From contig NW_022204806.1 in NCBI RefSeq assembly GCF_008831285.2, positions 1-44,177 of the forward strand: a DNA stretch of 44,177 bases. Direction: 5' to 3'. The notes under the pieces were generated by a model. It had not been told where the DNA came from, made no database searches, and saw only the letters and a list, made by a program, of their open reading frames with translations. This stretch comes from Nymphaea colorata. Taxonomy: Eukaryota > Streptophyta > Magnoliopsida > Nymphaeales > Nymphaeaceae. Shown in pieces: positions 1-14,603 of the stretch. Position 1 is the first letter of the stretch. Each line of letters starts with the position of its first letter. Position numbers and translations under genes: made by a program.

Positions 1-7
1 GATATTA

Positions 8-3000
8 GTGTGCGTATGGATACAAATGAATGAGATGTAACAACATGTTCAACTTATTGAACAAACTACAAGGGATCAAACTAAACTAATCCATAGGTCT
101 CCTTTACATCCATATAAACTTGTGAGTTTTTATCGTTTAAATCGTTGATCATAGATGTCATAACGAGTGAAACACATTAGGTTAATTATAAGACACCAAA
201 TGAATCACTCAAATCTCATTTATTTTCACACAAACTTGTGATTTGAATTCACTTAATCTAGCAATATGGATGTAACAACAAGTTAAGCACATTCATTAAG
301 TATGTGTGATCATTTGAATCACTTAAATCGCACTTGTATTGATACAAACTTGTGATTTCAATCTTTTAGATCGTGCACTATAGTTGTAACAATAAATTCA
401 ACCATCGGACTAACTACACGCGTTTGTATCCACATGAACATGTGATTTCAATCATTAAATCATTCATTATATATGTATTCCAAACGAACTTCTGGTATCA
501 AGCCACTAGGTCATTCTATACGTAAGTAAGAAATGGTCACGCACATTCAATTAAATACAAGTGATCAATTATATGTAATAACAAGTGAAAATGATCACTT
601 AATCTCTCAATTAATATAAGTGATCAAATATATGTAATAACAAGTGAAACACATTAGGTTACTTACAAGACACCAAATGAATCACTCCATATCATTCATT
701 TTCATACAACCTATGATTTTAATCTACTAAATCATTTAATATAGACGTAACAACAAGTTAAGCACATTCAATTACGTATGTGTGATAAAATGAATCACTT
801 AAATCCCACTCGTATTGATACGAACTTGTGATTTCAATTCCTTACATCGATCACCATAGAGTAAGAATAGTTCAACTTATTGAACTAACTACAAGGATCA
901 AACTAATGCATAGGTCTCCTTTATATCCATACAAACTTGTAAGTTTTAATCATTTAAATCATTGATCAAAATGTAATAACAAGTGAAACACAATAGGTTA
1001 ACTACAAGACACCAAATGAATCACTCGAATCTCATTCATTTTCGCACAAACTTGTGATTTCAATCTATTAAATCATTTATTATAGACGTAACAACAAGTT
1101 AAACACATCAATTAAGTATGCATGATTATATGAATCACTTAAATCTCACTTGTATTCGTACGAACATGTGATTTCAATCCTTTAGAACGTTCCATATAGA
1201 TGTAACAACAAATTCAACTCATCGGACTAACTACACTGTACAAATATAGTGACTTCAACCATTTGTTCCATATAAACTTGTGATTTCAACCATTTAAATC
1301 ATTCATTATAGATGTAATAACAAGTGAAATACATTAGTTAACTATAAGGGCAATATAGTGACTTGACTCTCATTCATTTCCAAACGACTTCTTTTTTCAA
1401 GCCACTAAGTCATTCTATACGTATGTAACAAATGGTTACGCACATTCAATTAAATATAAGTTATCAAATGTATGTAAGAACAAGTAAAAAGAATCACATA
1501 ATCTCTCGATTAAACATAAGTGATCAAATGTATGTAATAACAAGTGAAACACATTAGTTACCTATAAGACACCAAATGAATCACTCGAATTCCATTCATT
1601 TTCATATAAACCTATGATTGGAATTTACTAAATCATTTAATATAAACGTAACAACAAGTTAAGTACATTCAATTAAATATGTGTGATCAATTGAATTACT
1701 TAAATCCCACTCGTATTGATGTGAACTTGTGCATCGATCACTATAGATGTAACAACATGTTCAACTAATCGTACAAACTAAAAGGATCAAACTAATGCAT
1801 AGGTCTCCTTTATATCCATATAAACTTGTGAGTTTTAATTATTTAAATCATTGATCATGATGTAATAACATGTGAAACACGTTAGGTTAATATAAGACAC
1901 CAAATGAATCACTCGAATCACATTCATTTTCATACAAACTTATGATTTCAGTTCACTTAATCAAGCAACATGGATGTAACAATAAGTTAAGCACATTCAA
2001 TTAAGTATGTGTCATCATTTGAATCACTTAAATCGCATTGTATTGATAACGAACTTGTAATTTCAATCCTTTATATCGTGCACTATAGTCGTACCAATAC
2101 GAGTCAGATTTAAGTGATTCATATGATCACACATACTTTATTGAATGTACGTGACTTATTGTTATATCCATGTTAAATGATTTAGTAGATTGAAATCACA
2201 GGCTTGCATGAAATGAATGAGATTTGAGTGATTCATTTGGTGCCCTATTGATAACCTAATTCACTTGTTAAGCACATTCAATTAAATTACAAGTGAACAC
2301 ATTAGGTTAACTATATGACACCAATGAATCACTCGAATCTCATTCATTTTCATACAAACTTGTGATTTCGATCTACTAAATCATTTAATATAGATGTAAC
2401 AACAATAAACACATTCAATAAGCATGCATGATCATTGAATCATTAAATCTCACTTGTATTGGTACGAAGCGTGATTCAATCCTTTAGATCTTCACTATAG
2501 ATGTAACAACAAATCAACTCATCGGACTAATTACACGCATTCAAAGTAATGCATAGATCCCATTTGTATCCATATGAACTTGCGATTTCAATCATTTAAA
2601 TCATTCATTATAGATGTAATAACAAGTGAAATACACTAGATTAACTGTAAGGGACCAACTTAATGACCTCACTCTCATTCATTTCCAAACGAACTTCTTA
2701 TTTCAAGCCACTAAGTCATTCTATACGTATGTAACAAATGGCTACGCGCACTCAATTAAATATATTGATCAAATATATGTAATAACAAGTGAAAATGAAT
2801 AATTTAAACTATCAATTAAATATATGTGATCAGATATATGTAATAACAAGTGAAACATATTAGGTTACCTCAAATGAATCACTGAAATCTCATTCATTTC
2901 CATACAAACCTATGATTTCAATATACTAAATCATTTAATATAGACGTAACAACAAGTTAAGCACATTCAATTAAGTATGCGTGATCAAATGAATCACTTA

Positions 3001-3030
3001 AATCTCACTCGTATTGAGACGAGTGATTTA
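8..3030 (+). repeat. HOR unit U1 (long form, eroded)
   Basis: This is a 3,023-bp copy; bases 1-7 are the tail of the preceding unit. It carries the long-form block but lacks about 83 bp of it near 2325, where ACACCAATGAATCACTCG joins directly and the stretch with GGACATCCG is missing. Many single-base deletions are present. The inverted dimer lies at 2094-2269. Confidence 0.9.
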
Positions 3031-5566
3031 GTGTGCGTATGGATACAAATGAATGAGATGTAACAACATGTTCAACTTATTGAACAAATTACAAGGGATT
3101 AAACTAAACTAATCCATAGGTCTCCTTTACATCCATATAAACTTGTGAGTTTTTATCGTTTAAATCGTTGATCATAGATGTCATAACGAGTGAAACACAT
3201 TAGGTTAATTATAAGACACCAAATGAATCACTCAAATCTCATTTATTTTCAGACAAACTTGTGATTTGAATTCACTTAATCTAGCAATATGGATGTAACA
3301 ACAAGTTAAGCACATTCAATTAAGTATGTGTGATCATTTGAATCACTTAAATCGCACTTGTATTGATACGAACTTGTGATTTCAATCATTTAGATCGTGC
3401 GCTATAGTTGTAACAATAAATTCAACTCATCGGACTAACTACACACGTTTGTATCCACATGACCATGTGATTTCAATCATTTAAATCATTTATTATATAT
3501 GTATTCCAAACGAACTTTCGGTATCAAAGCCACTAGGTCATTCTATACGTAAGTAAGAAATGGTCACTTAATCTCCCAATTAAATACAAGTGAAAATGAA
3601 TCACTTAATCTCCCAATTAAATATAAGTGATCAAATATATGTACAACAAGTTAAACACATTAGGTAACTTACAAGACACCAAATGAATCACTCCAATATC
3701 ATTCATTTTCATATAAACCTATGATTTTAATCTACTAAATCATTTAATATAAACGAAACAACAAGTTAAGCACATTCAATTACGTATGTGTGATAAAATG
3801 AATCACTTAAATCCTACTCGTATTGATACGAACTTGTGATTTCAATTCCTTACATCGATCACCATAGATGTAAGAACTAGTTTAACTTATTGAACTAACT
3901 ACAAGGGATCAACTAATGCATAGGTCTCCTTTATATCCATACAAACTTGTAAGTTTTAATCATTTAAATCATTGATCAAAGATGTAATAACAAGTGAAAC
4001 ACAATAGGTTGACAACAAGACACCAAATTAATCACTCGAATCTTATTCATTTTCCCACAAAGTTGTGAATTCAATCTACTAACAAGTTAGGTACATTCAA
4101 TTAAATATGCGTGATCAATTGACTCACTTAAATCCCACTCGTATTAATGTGAACTTATGCATCGATCACTATAGATGTAACAACATGTTCAACTTATCGT
4201 ACAAACTAGAAAGGATCGAACTAATGCATAGGTCTCCTTTATATCCATATAAACTTGTGAGTTTTAATTATTTAAATCATTGATCATGGATGTAATAACA
4301 TGTGAAACACGTTAGGTTAGCTATAATACACCAAATGAATCACTCGAATCACATTCATTTTCATACAAACTTGTGATTTCAGTTCACTTAATCAAGCAAC
4401 ATGGATGTAACAATAAGTTAAGCACATTCAATTAAGTATGTGTGATCATTTGAATCACTTCAATCGCACTTGTATTGATACGAACTTGTAATTTCAATCC
4501 TTTAGATCGTGCACTATAGTCGTACCAATACGAGTCAGATTTAAGTGATTCATATGATCATGCATACTTTATTGAATGTACTTGACTTATTCTTATATCC
4601 ATGTTAAATGATTTAGTAGATTGAAATCACAGGTTTCCATGAAATGAATGAGATTTGAGTGATTCATTTGGTGCCCTATTGTTAACCTAATTCACTTGTT
4701 AAGCACATTCAATTAAATTACAAGTGAAACACATTAGGTTAAATATATGACACCGAATGAATCACTTGTTAAGGACATCCGTATTAAGAATAATTATAAA
4801 TGTAACAACTGGTGAAATACATTAGGTAAACCATAAGAAACCAAATGAATCACTCGAATCTCATTCATTTTCATACAAACTTGTGATTTCGATCTACTAA
4901 ATCATTTAATATAGAAATAACAACAAGTTAAACACATTCTATTAAGCATGCACAATCATATGAATAATTTAAATCTCACTTGTATTGGTACGAACGCGTG
5001 ATTTCAATCCTTTAGATCGTTCACTATAGATGTAACAACAAATTCAACTCATCGGACTAATTACACGCATTCAAAGAAATGCATAGATCCCTTTGTATCC
5101 ATATGAACTTGCGATTTCAATAATTTAAACCATTCATTATAGATGTAATAACAAGTCAAATAAAATAGATTAACTGTAAGGGACCAACTTAATGACCTGA
5201 CTCTCATTCATTTCCAAACGAACTTCTTATTTCAAGCCACTAACTCATTTTTACGTATGTAACAAATGGCTACGCACACTCAATTAAATATATTGATCAA
5301 ATATATGTAATAACAAGTGAAAATCAATCATTAATCTCTCAATTAAATATATGTGATCAAATATATGTAATAACAAGTGAAACATATTAGGTTACTTACA
5401 AGACACCAAATGAATCACTCAAATCTCATTCATTTCCATACAAACCAATGATTTCAATATACTAAATCATTTAATATAGACGTAACAACAAGTTAAGCAC
5501 ATTCAATTAAGTATGCGTGATCAAATGACTCACTTAAATCTCACTCGTATTGAGACGAGTGATTTA
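3031..5566 (+). repeat. HOR unit U2 (long form with ~600-bp internal deletion)
   Basis: This 2,536-bp copy looks short but retains the long-form block (GGACATCCG at about 4774). It is short because about 600 bp is missing at 4080/4081, where CAATCTACT of one A monomer is joined to AACAAGTTAGGTACATTC of a later A monomer. The loss is about five monomers. The inverted dimer lies at 4525-4700. Confidence 0.9.
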
Positions 5567-8500
5567 GTGTGCGTATGGATACAAATGATGAGATGTAACA
5601 ACATGTTCAACTTATTGAACAAACTACAAGAGATCAAACTAAACTAATCCAAAGGTCACCTTTACATCCATATAAACTTGTGAGTTTTTATCGTTTAAAT
5701 CGTTGATCATAGATGTCATAACGAGTGAAACACATTAGTTAATTATAAGACACCAAATGAATCACTCAAATCTCATTTATTTTCACACAAACTTGTGATT
5801 TGAATTCACTTAATCTAGCAATATGGATGTAACAACAAGTTAAGCACATTCAATTAAGTATGTGTGATCATTTGAATCACTTAAATCGCACTTGTATTGA
5901 TACGAACTTGTGATTTCAATCATTTAGATCGTGCACTATAGTTGTAACAATAAATTCAACTCATCGGACTAACTACACGCGTTTGTATCCACATGAACAT
6001 GTGATTTCAATCATTTAAATCATTCATTATATATGTATTCCAAACGAACTTCTGGTATCAAAGCCACTAGGTCATTCTATACGTAAGTAAGAAATGGTCA
6101 CGCCATTCAATTAAATACAAGTGATCAATTATATGTAATAACAAGTGAAAATGAATCACTTATTCTCTCAATTAAATATAAGTGATCAAATATATGTAAT
6201 ACAAGTGAAACACATTAGGTTACTTACAAGACACCAAATGAATCACTCCAATATCATTCATTTTCATACAAACCTATGATTTTAATCTACTAAATCATTT
6301 AATATAGACGTAACAACAAGTTAAGCACATTCAATTACGTATGTGTGATAAAATGAATCACTTAAATCCCACTCGTATTGATACGAACTTGTGATTTCAA
6401 TTCCTTACATCGATCACCATAGATGTAAGAACTAGTTCAACTTATTGAACTAACTACAAGGGATCAAACTAATGCATAGGTCTCCTTTATATCCATACAA
6501 ACTTGTAAGTTTTAATCATTTAAATCATTGATCAAAGATGTAATAACAGTGAAACACAATAGGTTAACTACAACACACCAAATGAATCACTCGAATCTCA
6601 TTCATTTTCGCACAAACTTGTGATTTCAATCTACTAAATCATTTATTATAGACGTAAACAAGTTAAACACATTTAATTAAGTATGCATGATTATATGAAT
6701 CACTTAAATCTCACTTGTATTCGTACGAACATGTGATTTCAATCCTTTAGAACGTTCCCTATAGATGTAACAACAAATTCAACTCATCGGACTAACTACA
6801 CGTGTACAAATATAGTGACTTCAACCATTTGTATCCATATAAACTTGTGATTTCAACCATTTAAATCATTCATTATAGATGTAATAACAAGTGAAATACA
6901 TTAGATTAACTATAAGGGACCAATATAGTGACTTGACTCTCATTCATTTCCAAACGGACTTCTTTTTTCAAGCACTAAGTCATTCTATACGTATGTAACA
7001 AATGGTTACGCACATTCAATTAAATATAAGTTATCAAATGTATGTAAGAACAAGTAAAAATGAATCACATAATCTCTCGATTAAACATAAGTGATCAAAT
7101 GTATGTAATAACAAGTGAAACACATTAAGTTACCTGTAAGACACCAAATGAATCACTCGAATCCATTCATTTTCATATAAACCTATGATTTGAATTTACT
7201 AAATCATTTAATATAAACGTAACAACAAGTTAAGTACATTCAATTAAATATGCGTGATCAATTGAATCACTTAAATCCACTCGTATTGATGTGAACTTGT
7301 GCATCGATCACTATAGATGTACAACATGTTCAACTTATCGTACAAACTAAAAGGATCAAACTAATGCATAGGTCTCCTTTATATCCATATAAACTTGTGA
7401 GTTTTAATTATTTAAATCATTGATCATGGATGTAATAACATGTGAAACACGTTAGGTTAACTATAAGACACCAAATGAATCACTCGAATCACATTCATTT
7501 TCATACAAACTTGTGATTTCAGTTCACTTAATCAAGCAACATGGATGTAACAATAAGTTAAGCACATTCAATTAAGTATGTGTGATCATTTGAATCACTT
7601 AAATCGCACTTGTATTGATACGAACTTGTAATTTCAATCCTTTAGATCGTGCACATAGTCGTACCAATACGAGTCAATTTAAGTGATTCATATGATCACG
7701 CATACTTTATTGAATGTACTTGACTTATTGTTATATCCATGTTAAATGATTTAGTAGATTGAAATCACAGGCTTGCATGAAAATGAATGAGATTTGATGA
7801 TTCATTTGGTGCCCTATTGTTAACCTAATTCACTTGTTAAGCACATTCATTAAATTACAAGTGAAACACATTAGGTTAACTATATGACACCAAATGAATC
7901 ACTTGTTAGGACATCCGTATAAAGAATCATTAGGTAAACCATAAGACACCAAATGAATCACTCGAATCTCATTCATTTTCATACAAACTTGTGATTTCGA
8001 TCTACTAAATCATTTAATAAGATGTAAAACAAGTTAACACATTCAATTAAGCATGCATGATCATATGAATCATTTAAATCTCACTGTATTGGTACGAACG
8101 CGTGATTTCAATCCTTTAGATCGTTCACTATAGATGTAACAACAAATTCAACTCATCGGACTAATTACACGCATTCAAAGTAATGCATAGATCCATTTGT
8201 ATCCATATGAACTTGCGATTTCAATCATTAAATCATTCATTATAGATGTAATAACAAGTGAAATACACTAGATTAACTGTAAGGGACCAACTTAATGACC
8301 TGACTCTCATTCATTTCCAAACGAACTTCTTATTTCAAGCCACTAAGTCATTTATACGTATGTAACAAATGGCTACGCACTCTCAATTAAATATATGATA
8401 TCAAATATATGTAATAACAAGTGAAACATATTAGGTTACTACAAGACACCAAATGAATCACTCAAATCTCATTCATTTCCATAAAACCTATGATTCAATA

Positions 8501-8602
8501 TACTAAATATTTAATATAAGTAACAACAAGTTAAGCACATTAATTAAGTATGCGTGATCAAATGAATCACTTAAATTCACTCGTATTGAGACGAGTGATT
8601 TA
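5567..8602 (+). repeat. HOR unit U3 (long form, eroded)
   Basis: This is a 3,036-bp long-form copy. Two losses fall in the long-form block: about 26 bp near 7923 (GTATAAAGAATCATTAGG) and about 57 bp near 8390, where one of two tandem half-monomers is gone. Single-base deletions are frequent near 8480-8700. The inverted dimer lies at 7664-7838. Confidence 0.9.
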
Positions 8603-11602
8603 GTGTGCGTATGATACAAATGAATGAGATGTAACAACATGTTCAACTTATTGAACAAACTACAAGGGATAAACTAAACTATCCATAGGTCTCTTTACAT
8701 CCATATAAACTTGTGAGTTTTATCGTTTAAATCGTTGATCATAGATGTCATAACGAGTGAAACACATTAGGTTAATTATAAGACACCAAATGAATCACTC
8801 AAATCTCATTTATTTTCACCAAACTTGTGATTTGAATTCACTTAATCTAGCAATATGGATGTAACAACAAGTTAAGCACATTCAATTAAGTATGTGTGAT
8901 CATTTGAATCACTTAAATCGCACTTGTATTGATACGAACTTGTGATTTCAATCATTAGATCGTGCACTATAGTTGTAACAATAAATTCAACTCATCGGAC
9001 TAACTACACGCGTTTGTATCCACATGAACATGTGATTTCAATCATTTAAATCATTCATTATATATGTATTCCAAACGAACTTCTGGTATCAAAGCCACTA
9101 GGTCATTCTATACGTAAGTAAGAAATGGTCACGCACATTCAATTAAATACAAGTGATCAATTATATGTAATAACAAGTGAAAATGAATCACTTAATCTCT
9201 CAATTAAATATAAGTGATCAAATATATGTAATAACAAGTGAAACACATTAGTTACTTACAAGACACCAAATGAATCACTCCAATATCATTCATTTTCATA
9301 CAAACCTATGATTTTAATCTACTAAATCATTTAATATAGACGTAACAACAAGTTAAGCACATTCAATTACGTATGTGTGATAAAATGAATCACTTAAATC
9401 CACTCGTATTGATACGAACTTGTGATTTCAATTCCTTACATCGATCACCATAGATGTAAGAACTAGTTCAACTTATTGAACTAACTACAAGGGATCAAAC
9501 TAATGCATAGGTCTCCTTTATATCCATACAAACTTGTAAGTTTTAATCATTTAAATCATTGATCAAAGATGTAATAACAAGTGAAACACAATAGGTTAAC
9601 TACAAGACACCAAATGAATCACTCGAATCTCATTCATTTTCGCACAAACTTGTGATTTCAATCTACTAAATCATTTATTATAGACGTAACAACAAGTTAA
9701 ACACATTCAATTAAGTATGCATGATTATATGAATCACTTAAATCTCACTTGTATTCGTACGAACATGTGATTTCAATCCTTTAGAACGTTCCCTATAGAT
9801 GTAACAACAAATTCAACTCATCGGACTAACTACACGTGTACAAATATAGTGACTTCAACCATTTGTATCCATATAAACTTGTGATTTCAACCATTTAAAT
9901 CATTCATTATAGATGTAATAACAAGTGAAATACATTAGATTAACTATAAGGGACCAATATAGTGACTTGACTCTCATTCATTTCCAAACGGACTTCTTTT
10001 TTCAAGCCACTAAGTCATTCTATACGTATGTAACAATGGTTACGCACATTCAATTAATATAAGTTATCAAATGTATGTAAAACAAGTAAAATGAATCACA
10101 TAATCTCTCGATTAAACATAAGTGATCAAATGTATGTAATAACAAGTGAAACACATTAAGTTACCTGTAAGACACCAAATGAATCACTCGAATCCCATTC
10201 ATTTTCATATAAACCTATGATTTGAATTTACTAAATCATTTAATATAAACGTAACAACAAGTTAAGTACATTCAATTAAATATGCGTGATCAATTGAATC
10301 ACTTAAATCCCACTCGTATTGATGTGAACTTGTGCATCGATCACTATAGATGTACAACATGTTCAACTTATCGTACAAACTAGAAAGGATCAAACTAATG
10401 CATAGGTCTCCTTATATCCATATAAACTTGTGAGTTTTAATTATTTAAATCATTGATCATGGATGTAATAACATGTGAAACACGTTAGGTTAACTATAAG
10501 ACACCAAATAATCACTCGAATCACATTCATTTTCATACAAACTTGTGATTTCAGTTCACTTAATCAAGCAACATGGATGTAACAATAAGTTAAGCACATT
10601 CAATTAAGTATGTGTGATCATTTGAATCACTTAAATCGCACTTGTATTGATACGAACTTGTAATTTAATCTTTAGATCGTGCACTATAGTCGTACCAATA
10701 CGAGTCAGATTTAAGTGATTCATATGATCACGCATACTTTATTGAATGTACTTGACTTATTTATATCCATGTTAAATGATTTAGAGATTGAAATCACAGG
10801 CTTGCATGAAAATGAATGAGATTTGAGTGATTCATTTGGTGCCCTATTGTTAACCTAATTCACTTGTTAAGCACATTCAATTAAATTACAAGTGAAACAC
10901 ATTATGTTAACTATATGACACCAAATAATCACTTGCTAAGGACATCCGTATTAAGAATCATTATAAATGTAACAACTAGTGAAACACATTAGGTAAACCA
11001 TAAGACACCAAATGAATCACTCGAATCTCATTCATTTTCATACAAACTTGTGATTTCGATCTACTAAATCATTTAATATAGATGTAACAACAAGTTAAAT
11101 CCCATTTGATGATACAAATGCATAGATCCCATTTGTATCCATATGAACTTGCGATTTCAATCATTTAAATCATTCATTATAGATGTAATAACAAGTGAAA
11201 TACACTACATTAACTGTAAGGGACCAACTTAATGACCTGACTCTCTTCATTTCCAAACGAACTTCTTATTTCAAGCCACTAAGTCATTTATACGTATGTA
11301 ACAAATGGCTACGCACACTCAATTAAATTATTGATCAAATATATGTAATAACAAGTGAAAATGAATCATTTAATCTCTCAATTAAATATATGTGATCAAA
11401 TATATGTAATAACAAGTGAAACATATTAGGTTACCACAAGACACCAAATGAATCACTCAAATCTCATTCATTTCATACAAACTATGATTTCAATATACTA
11501 AATCATTTAATATAGACGTAACAACAAGTTAAGCACATTCAATTAAGTATGCGTGATCAAATGAATCACTTAAATCTCACTCGTATTGAGACGAGTGATT
11601 TA
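8603..11602 (+). repeat. HOR unit U4 (long form with shared ~125-bp deletion)
   Basis: This is a 3,000-bp long-form copy. At about 11096-11125 the A and C monomers of the long-form block are replaced by a short joining sequence (AAATCCCATTTGATGATAC), a net loss of about 125 bp. The same derived junction occurs in U5, so the two units are sister copies. The inverted dimer lies at 10695-10868. Confidence 0.9.
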
Positions 11603-14600
11603 GTGTGCGTATGGATACAAATGAATGAGATGTAACAACATGTTCAACTTATTGAACAAACTACAAGGGATCAAACTAAACTAATCCATAGGTCTCCTTT
11701 ACATCCATATAAACTTGTGAGTTTTTATCGTTTAAATCGTTGATCATAGATGTCATAACGAGTGAAACACATAGGTTAATTATAAGACACCCAATGAATC
11801 ACTCAAATCTCATTTATTTTCACACAAACTTGTGATTTGAATTCACTTAATCTAGCAATATGGATGTAACAACAAGTTAAGCACATTCAATTAAGTATGT
11901 GTGATCATTTGAATCACTTAAATCGCACTTGTATTGATACGAACTTGTGATTTCAATCATTTAGATCGTGCACTATAGTTGTAACAATAAATTCAACTCA
12001 TCGGACTAACTACACGCGTTTGTATCCACATGAACATGTGATTTCAATCATTTAAATCATTCATTATATATGTATTCCAAACGAACTTCTGGTATCAAAG
12101 CCACTAGGTCATTCTATACGTAAGTAAGAAATGGTCACGCACATTCAATTAAATACAAGTGATCAATTATATGTAATAACAAGTGAAAATGAATCACTTA
12201 ATCTCTCAATTAAATATAAGTGATCAAATATATGTAATAACAAGTGAAACACATTAGTTACTTACAAGACACCAAATGAATCACTCCAATATCATTCATT
12301 TTCATACAAACCTATGATTTTAATCTACTAAATCATTTAATATAGACATAACAACAAGTTAAGCACATTCAATTACGTATGTGTGAAAAATGAATCACTT
12401 AAATCCCACTCGTATTGATACGAACTTGTGATTTCAATTCCTTACATCGATCACCATAGATGTAAGAACTAGTTCAACTTATTGAACTAACTACAAGGGA
12501 TCAAACTAACGCATAGTCTCCTTTATATCCATACAAACTTGTAAGTTTTAATCATTTAAATCATTGATCAAAGATGTAATAACAAGTGAACACAATAGGT
12601 TAACTTCAAGACACCAAATGAATCACTCGAATCTCATTCATTTTCGCACAAACTTGGATTTCAATCTACTAAATCATTTATTATAGACTAACAACAAGTT
12701 AAACACATTCAATTAAGTATGCATGATTATATGAATCACTTAAATCTCACTTGTATTCGTACGAACATGTGATTTCAATCCTTTAGAACGTTCTATAGAT
12801 GTAACAACAAATTCAACTCATCGGACTAACTACACGTGTCAAATATAGTGACTTCAACCATTTGTTCCATAAACTTGTGATTTCAACCATTTAAATCATT
12901 CATTATAGATGTAATAACAAGTGAAATACATTAGATTAACTATAAGGGACCAATATAGTGACTTGACTCTCATTCATTTCCAAACGGACTTCTTTTTTCA
13001 AGCCACTAAGTCATTCTATACGTATGTAACAAATGGTTACGCACATTCAATTAAATATAAGTTATCAAATGTATGTAAGAACAAGTAAAAATGAATCACA
13101 TAATCTCTCGATTAAACATAAGTGATCAAATGTATGTAATAACAAGTGAAACACATTAAGTTACCTGTAAGACACCAAATGAATCACTCGAATCCATTCA
13201 TTTTCATATAAACCTATGATTTGAATTTACTAAATCATTTAATATAAACGTAACAACAAGTTAAGTACATTCAATTAAATATGCGTGATCAATTGAATCA
13301 CTTAAATCCCACTCGTATTGATGTGAACTTGTGCATCGATCACTATAGATGTAACAACATGTTCAACTTATGTACAAACTAGAAAGGATCAAACTAATGC
13401 ATAGGTCCCTTTATATCATATAAACTTGTGAGTTTTAATTATTTAAATCATTGATCATGGATGTAATAACATGTGAAACACGTTAGGTTAACTATAAGAC
13501 ACCAAATGAATCACTCGAATCACATTCATTTTCATACAAACTTGTGATTTCAGTTCACTTAATCAAGCAACATGGATGTAACAATAAGTTAAGCACATTC
13601 AATTAAGTATGTGTGATCATTTGAATCACTTAAATCGCACTTGTATTGATACGAACTTGTAATTTCAATCCTTTAGATCGTGCACTATAGTCGTACCAAT
13701 ACGAGTCAGATTTAAGTGATTCATATGATCACGCATACTTTATTGAATGTACTTGACTTATTGTTATATCCATGTTAAATGATTTAGTAGATTGAAATCA
13801 CAGGCTTGCATGAAAATGAATGAGATTTGAGTGATTCATTTGGTGCCCTATTGTTAACCTAATTCACTTGTTAAGCACATTCAATTAAATTACAAGTGAA
13901 ACACATTAGGTTAACTATATGACACCAAATAATCACTTGTAAGGACATCCGTATTAAGAATCATTATAAATGTAACAACTAGTGAAACACATTAGGTAAA
14001 CCATAAGACACCAAATGAATCACTCGAATCTCATTCATTTTCATACAACTTGTCATTTCGATCTACTAAATCATTTAATATAGATGTAACAACAAGTTAA
14101 ATCCATTTATGATACAAATGCATAGATCCCATTTGTATCCATATGAACTTGCGATTTCAATCATTTAAATCATTCATTATAGATGTAATAAAAGTGAAAT
14201 ACACTAGATTAACTGTAAGGGACCAACTTAATGACCTGACTCTCATTCATTTCCAAACGAACTTCTTATTTCAAGCCACTAAGTCATTCTATACGTATGT
14301 AAAAATGGCTACGCACACTCAATTAAATGTATTGATCAAATATATGTAATAACAAGTGAAAATGAATCATTTAATCTCTCAATTAATATATGTGATCAAA
14401 TATGTAATAACAAGTGAAACATATTAGGTTACCTACAAGACACCAAATGAATCACTCAAATCTCATTCATTTCCATACAAACCTATGATTTCAATATACT
14501 AAATCATTTAATATAGACGTAACAACAAGTTAAGCACATTCAATTAAGTATGCGTGATCAAATGAATCACTTAAATCTCACTCGTATTGAGACGAGTGAT

Positions 14601-14603
14601 TTA
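11603..14603 (+). repeat. HOR unit U5 (long form with shared ~125-bp deletion)
   Basis: This is a 3,001-bp long-form copy with the same rearranged junction as U4, at about 14096-14125 (TTATGATACAAATGCATAG). The inverted dimer lies at 13696-13872. An open frame at 14143-14349 is satellite sequence and is not treated as a gene. Confidence 0.9.

Noticed and set aside
14143-14349. 68-aa open frame, with near-identical frames at 17276-17479 and 41216-41419
   Set aside because: All three are the same stretch of the long-form satellite block. Other copies of this block break the frame by indels, it overlaps repeat monomers end to end, and no domain is visible.
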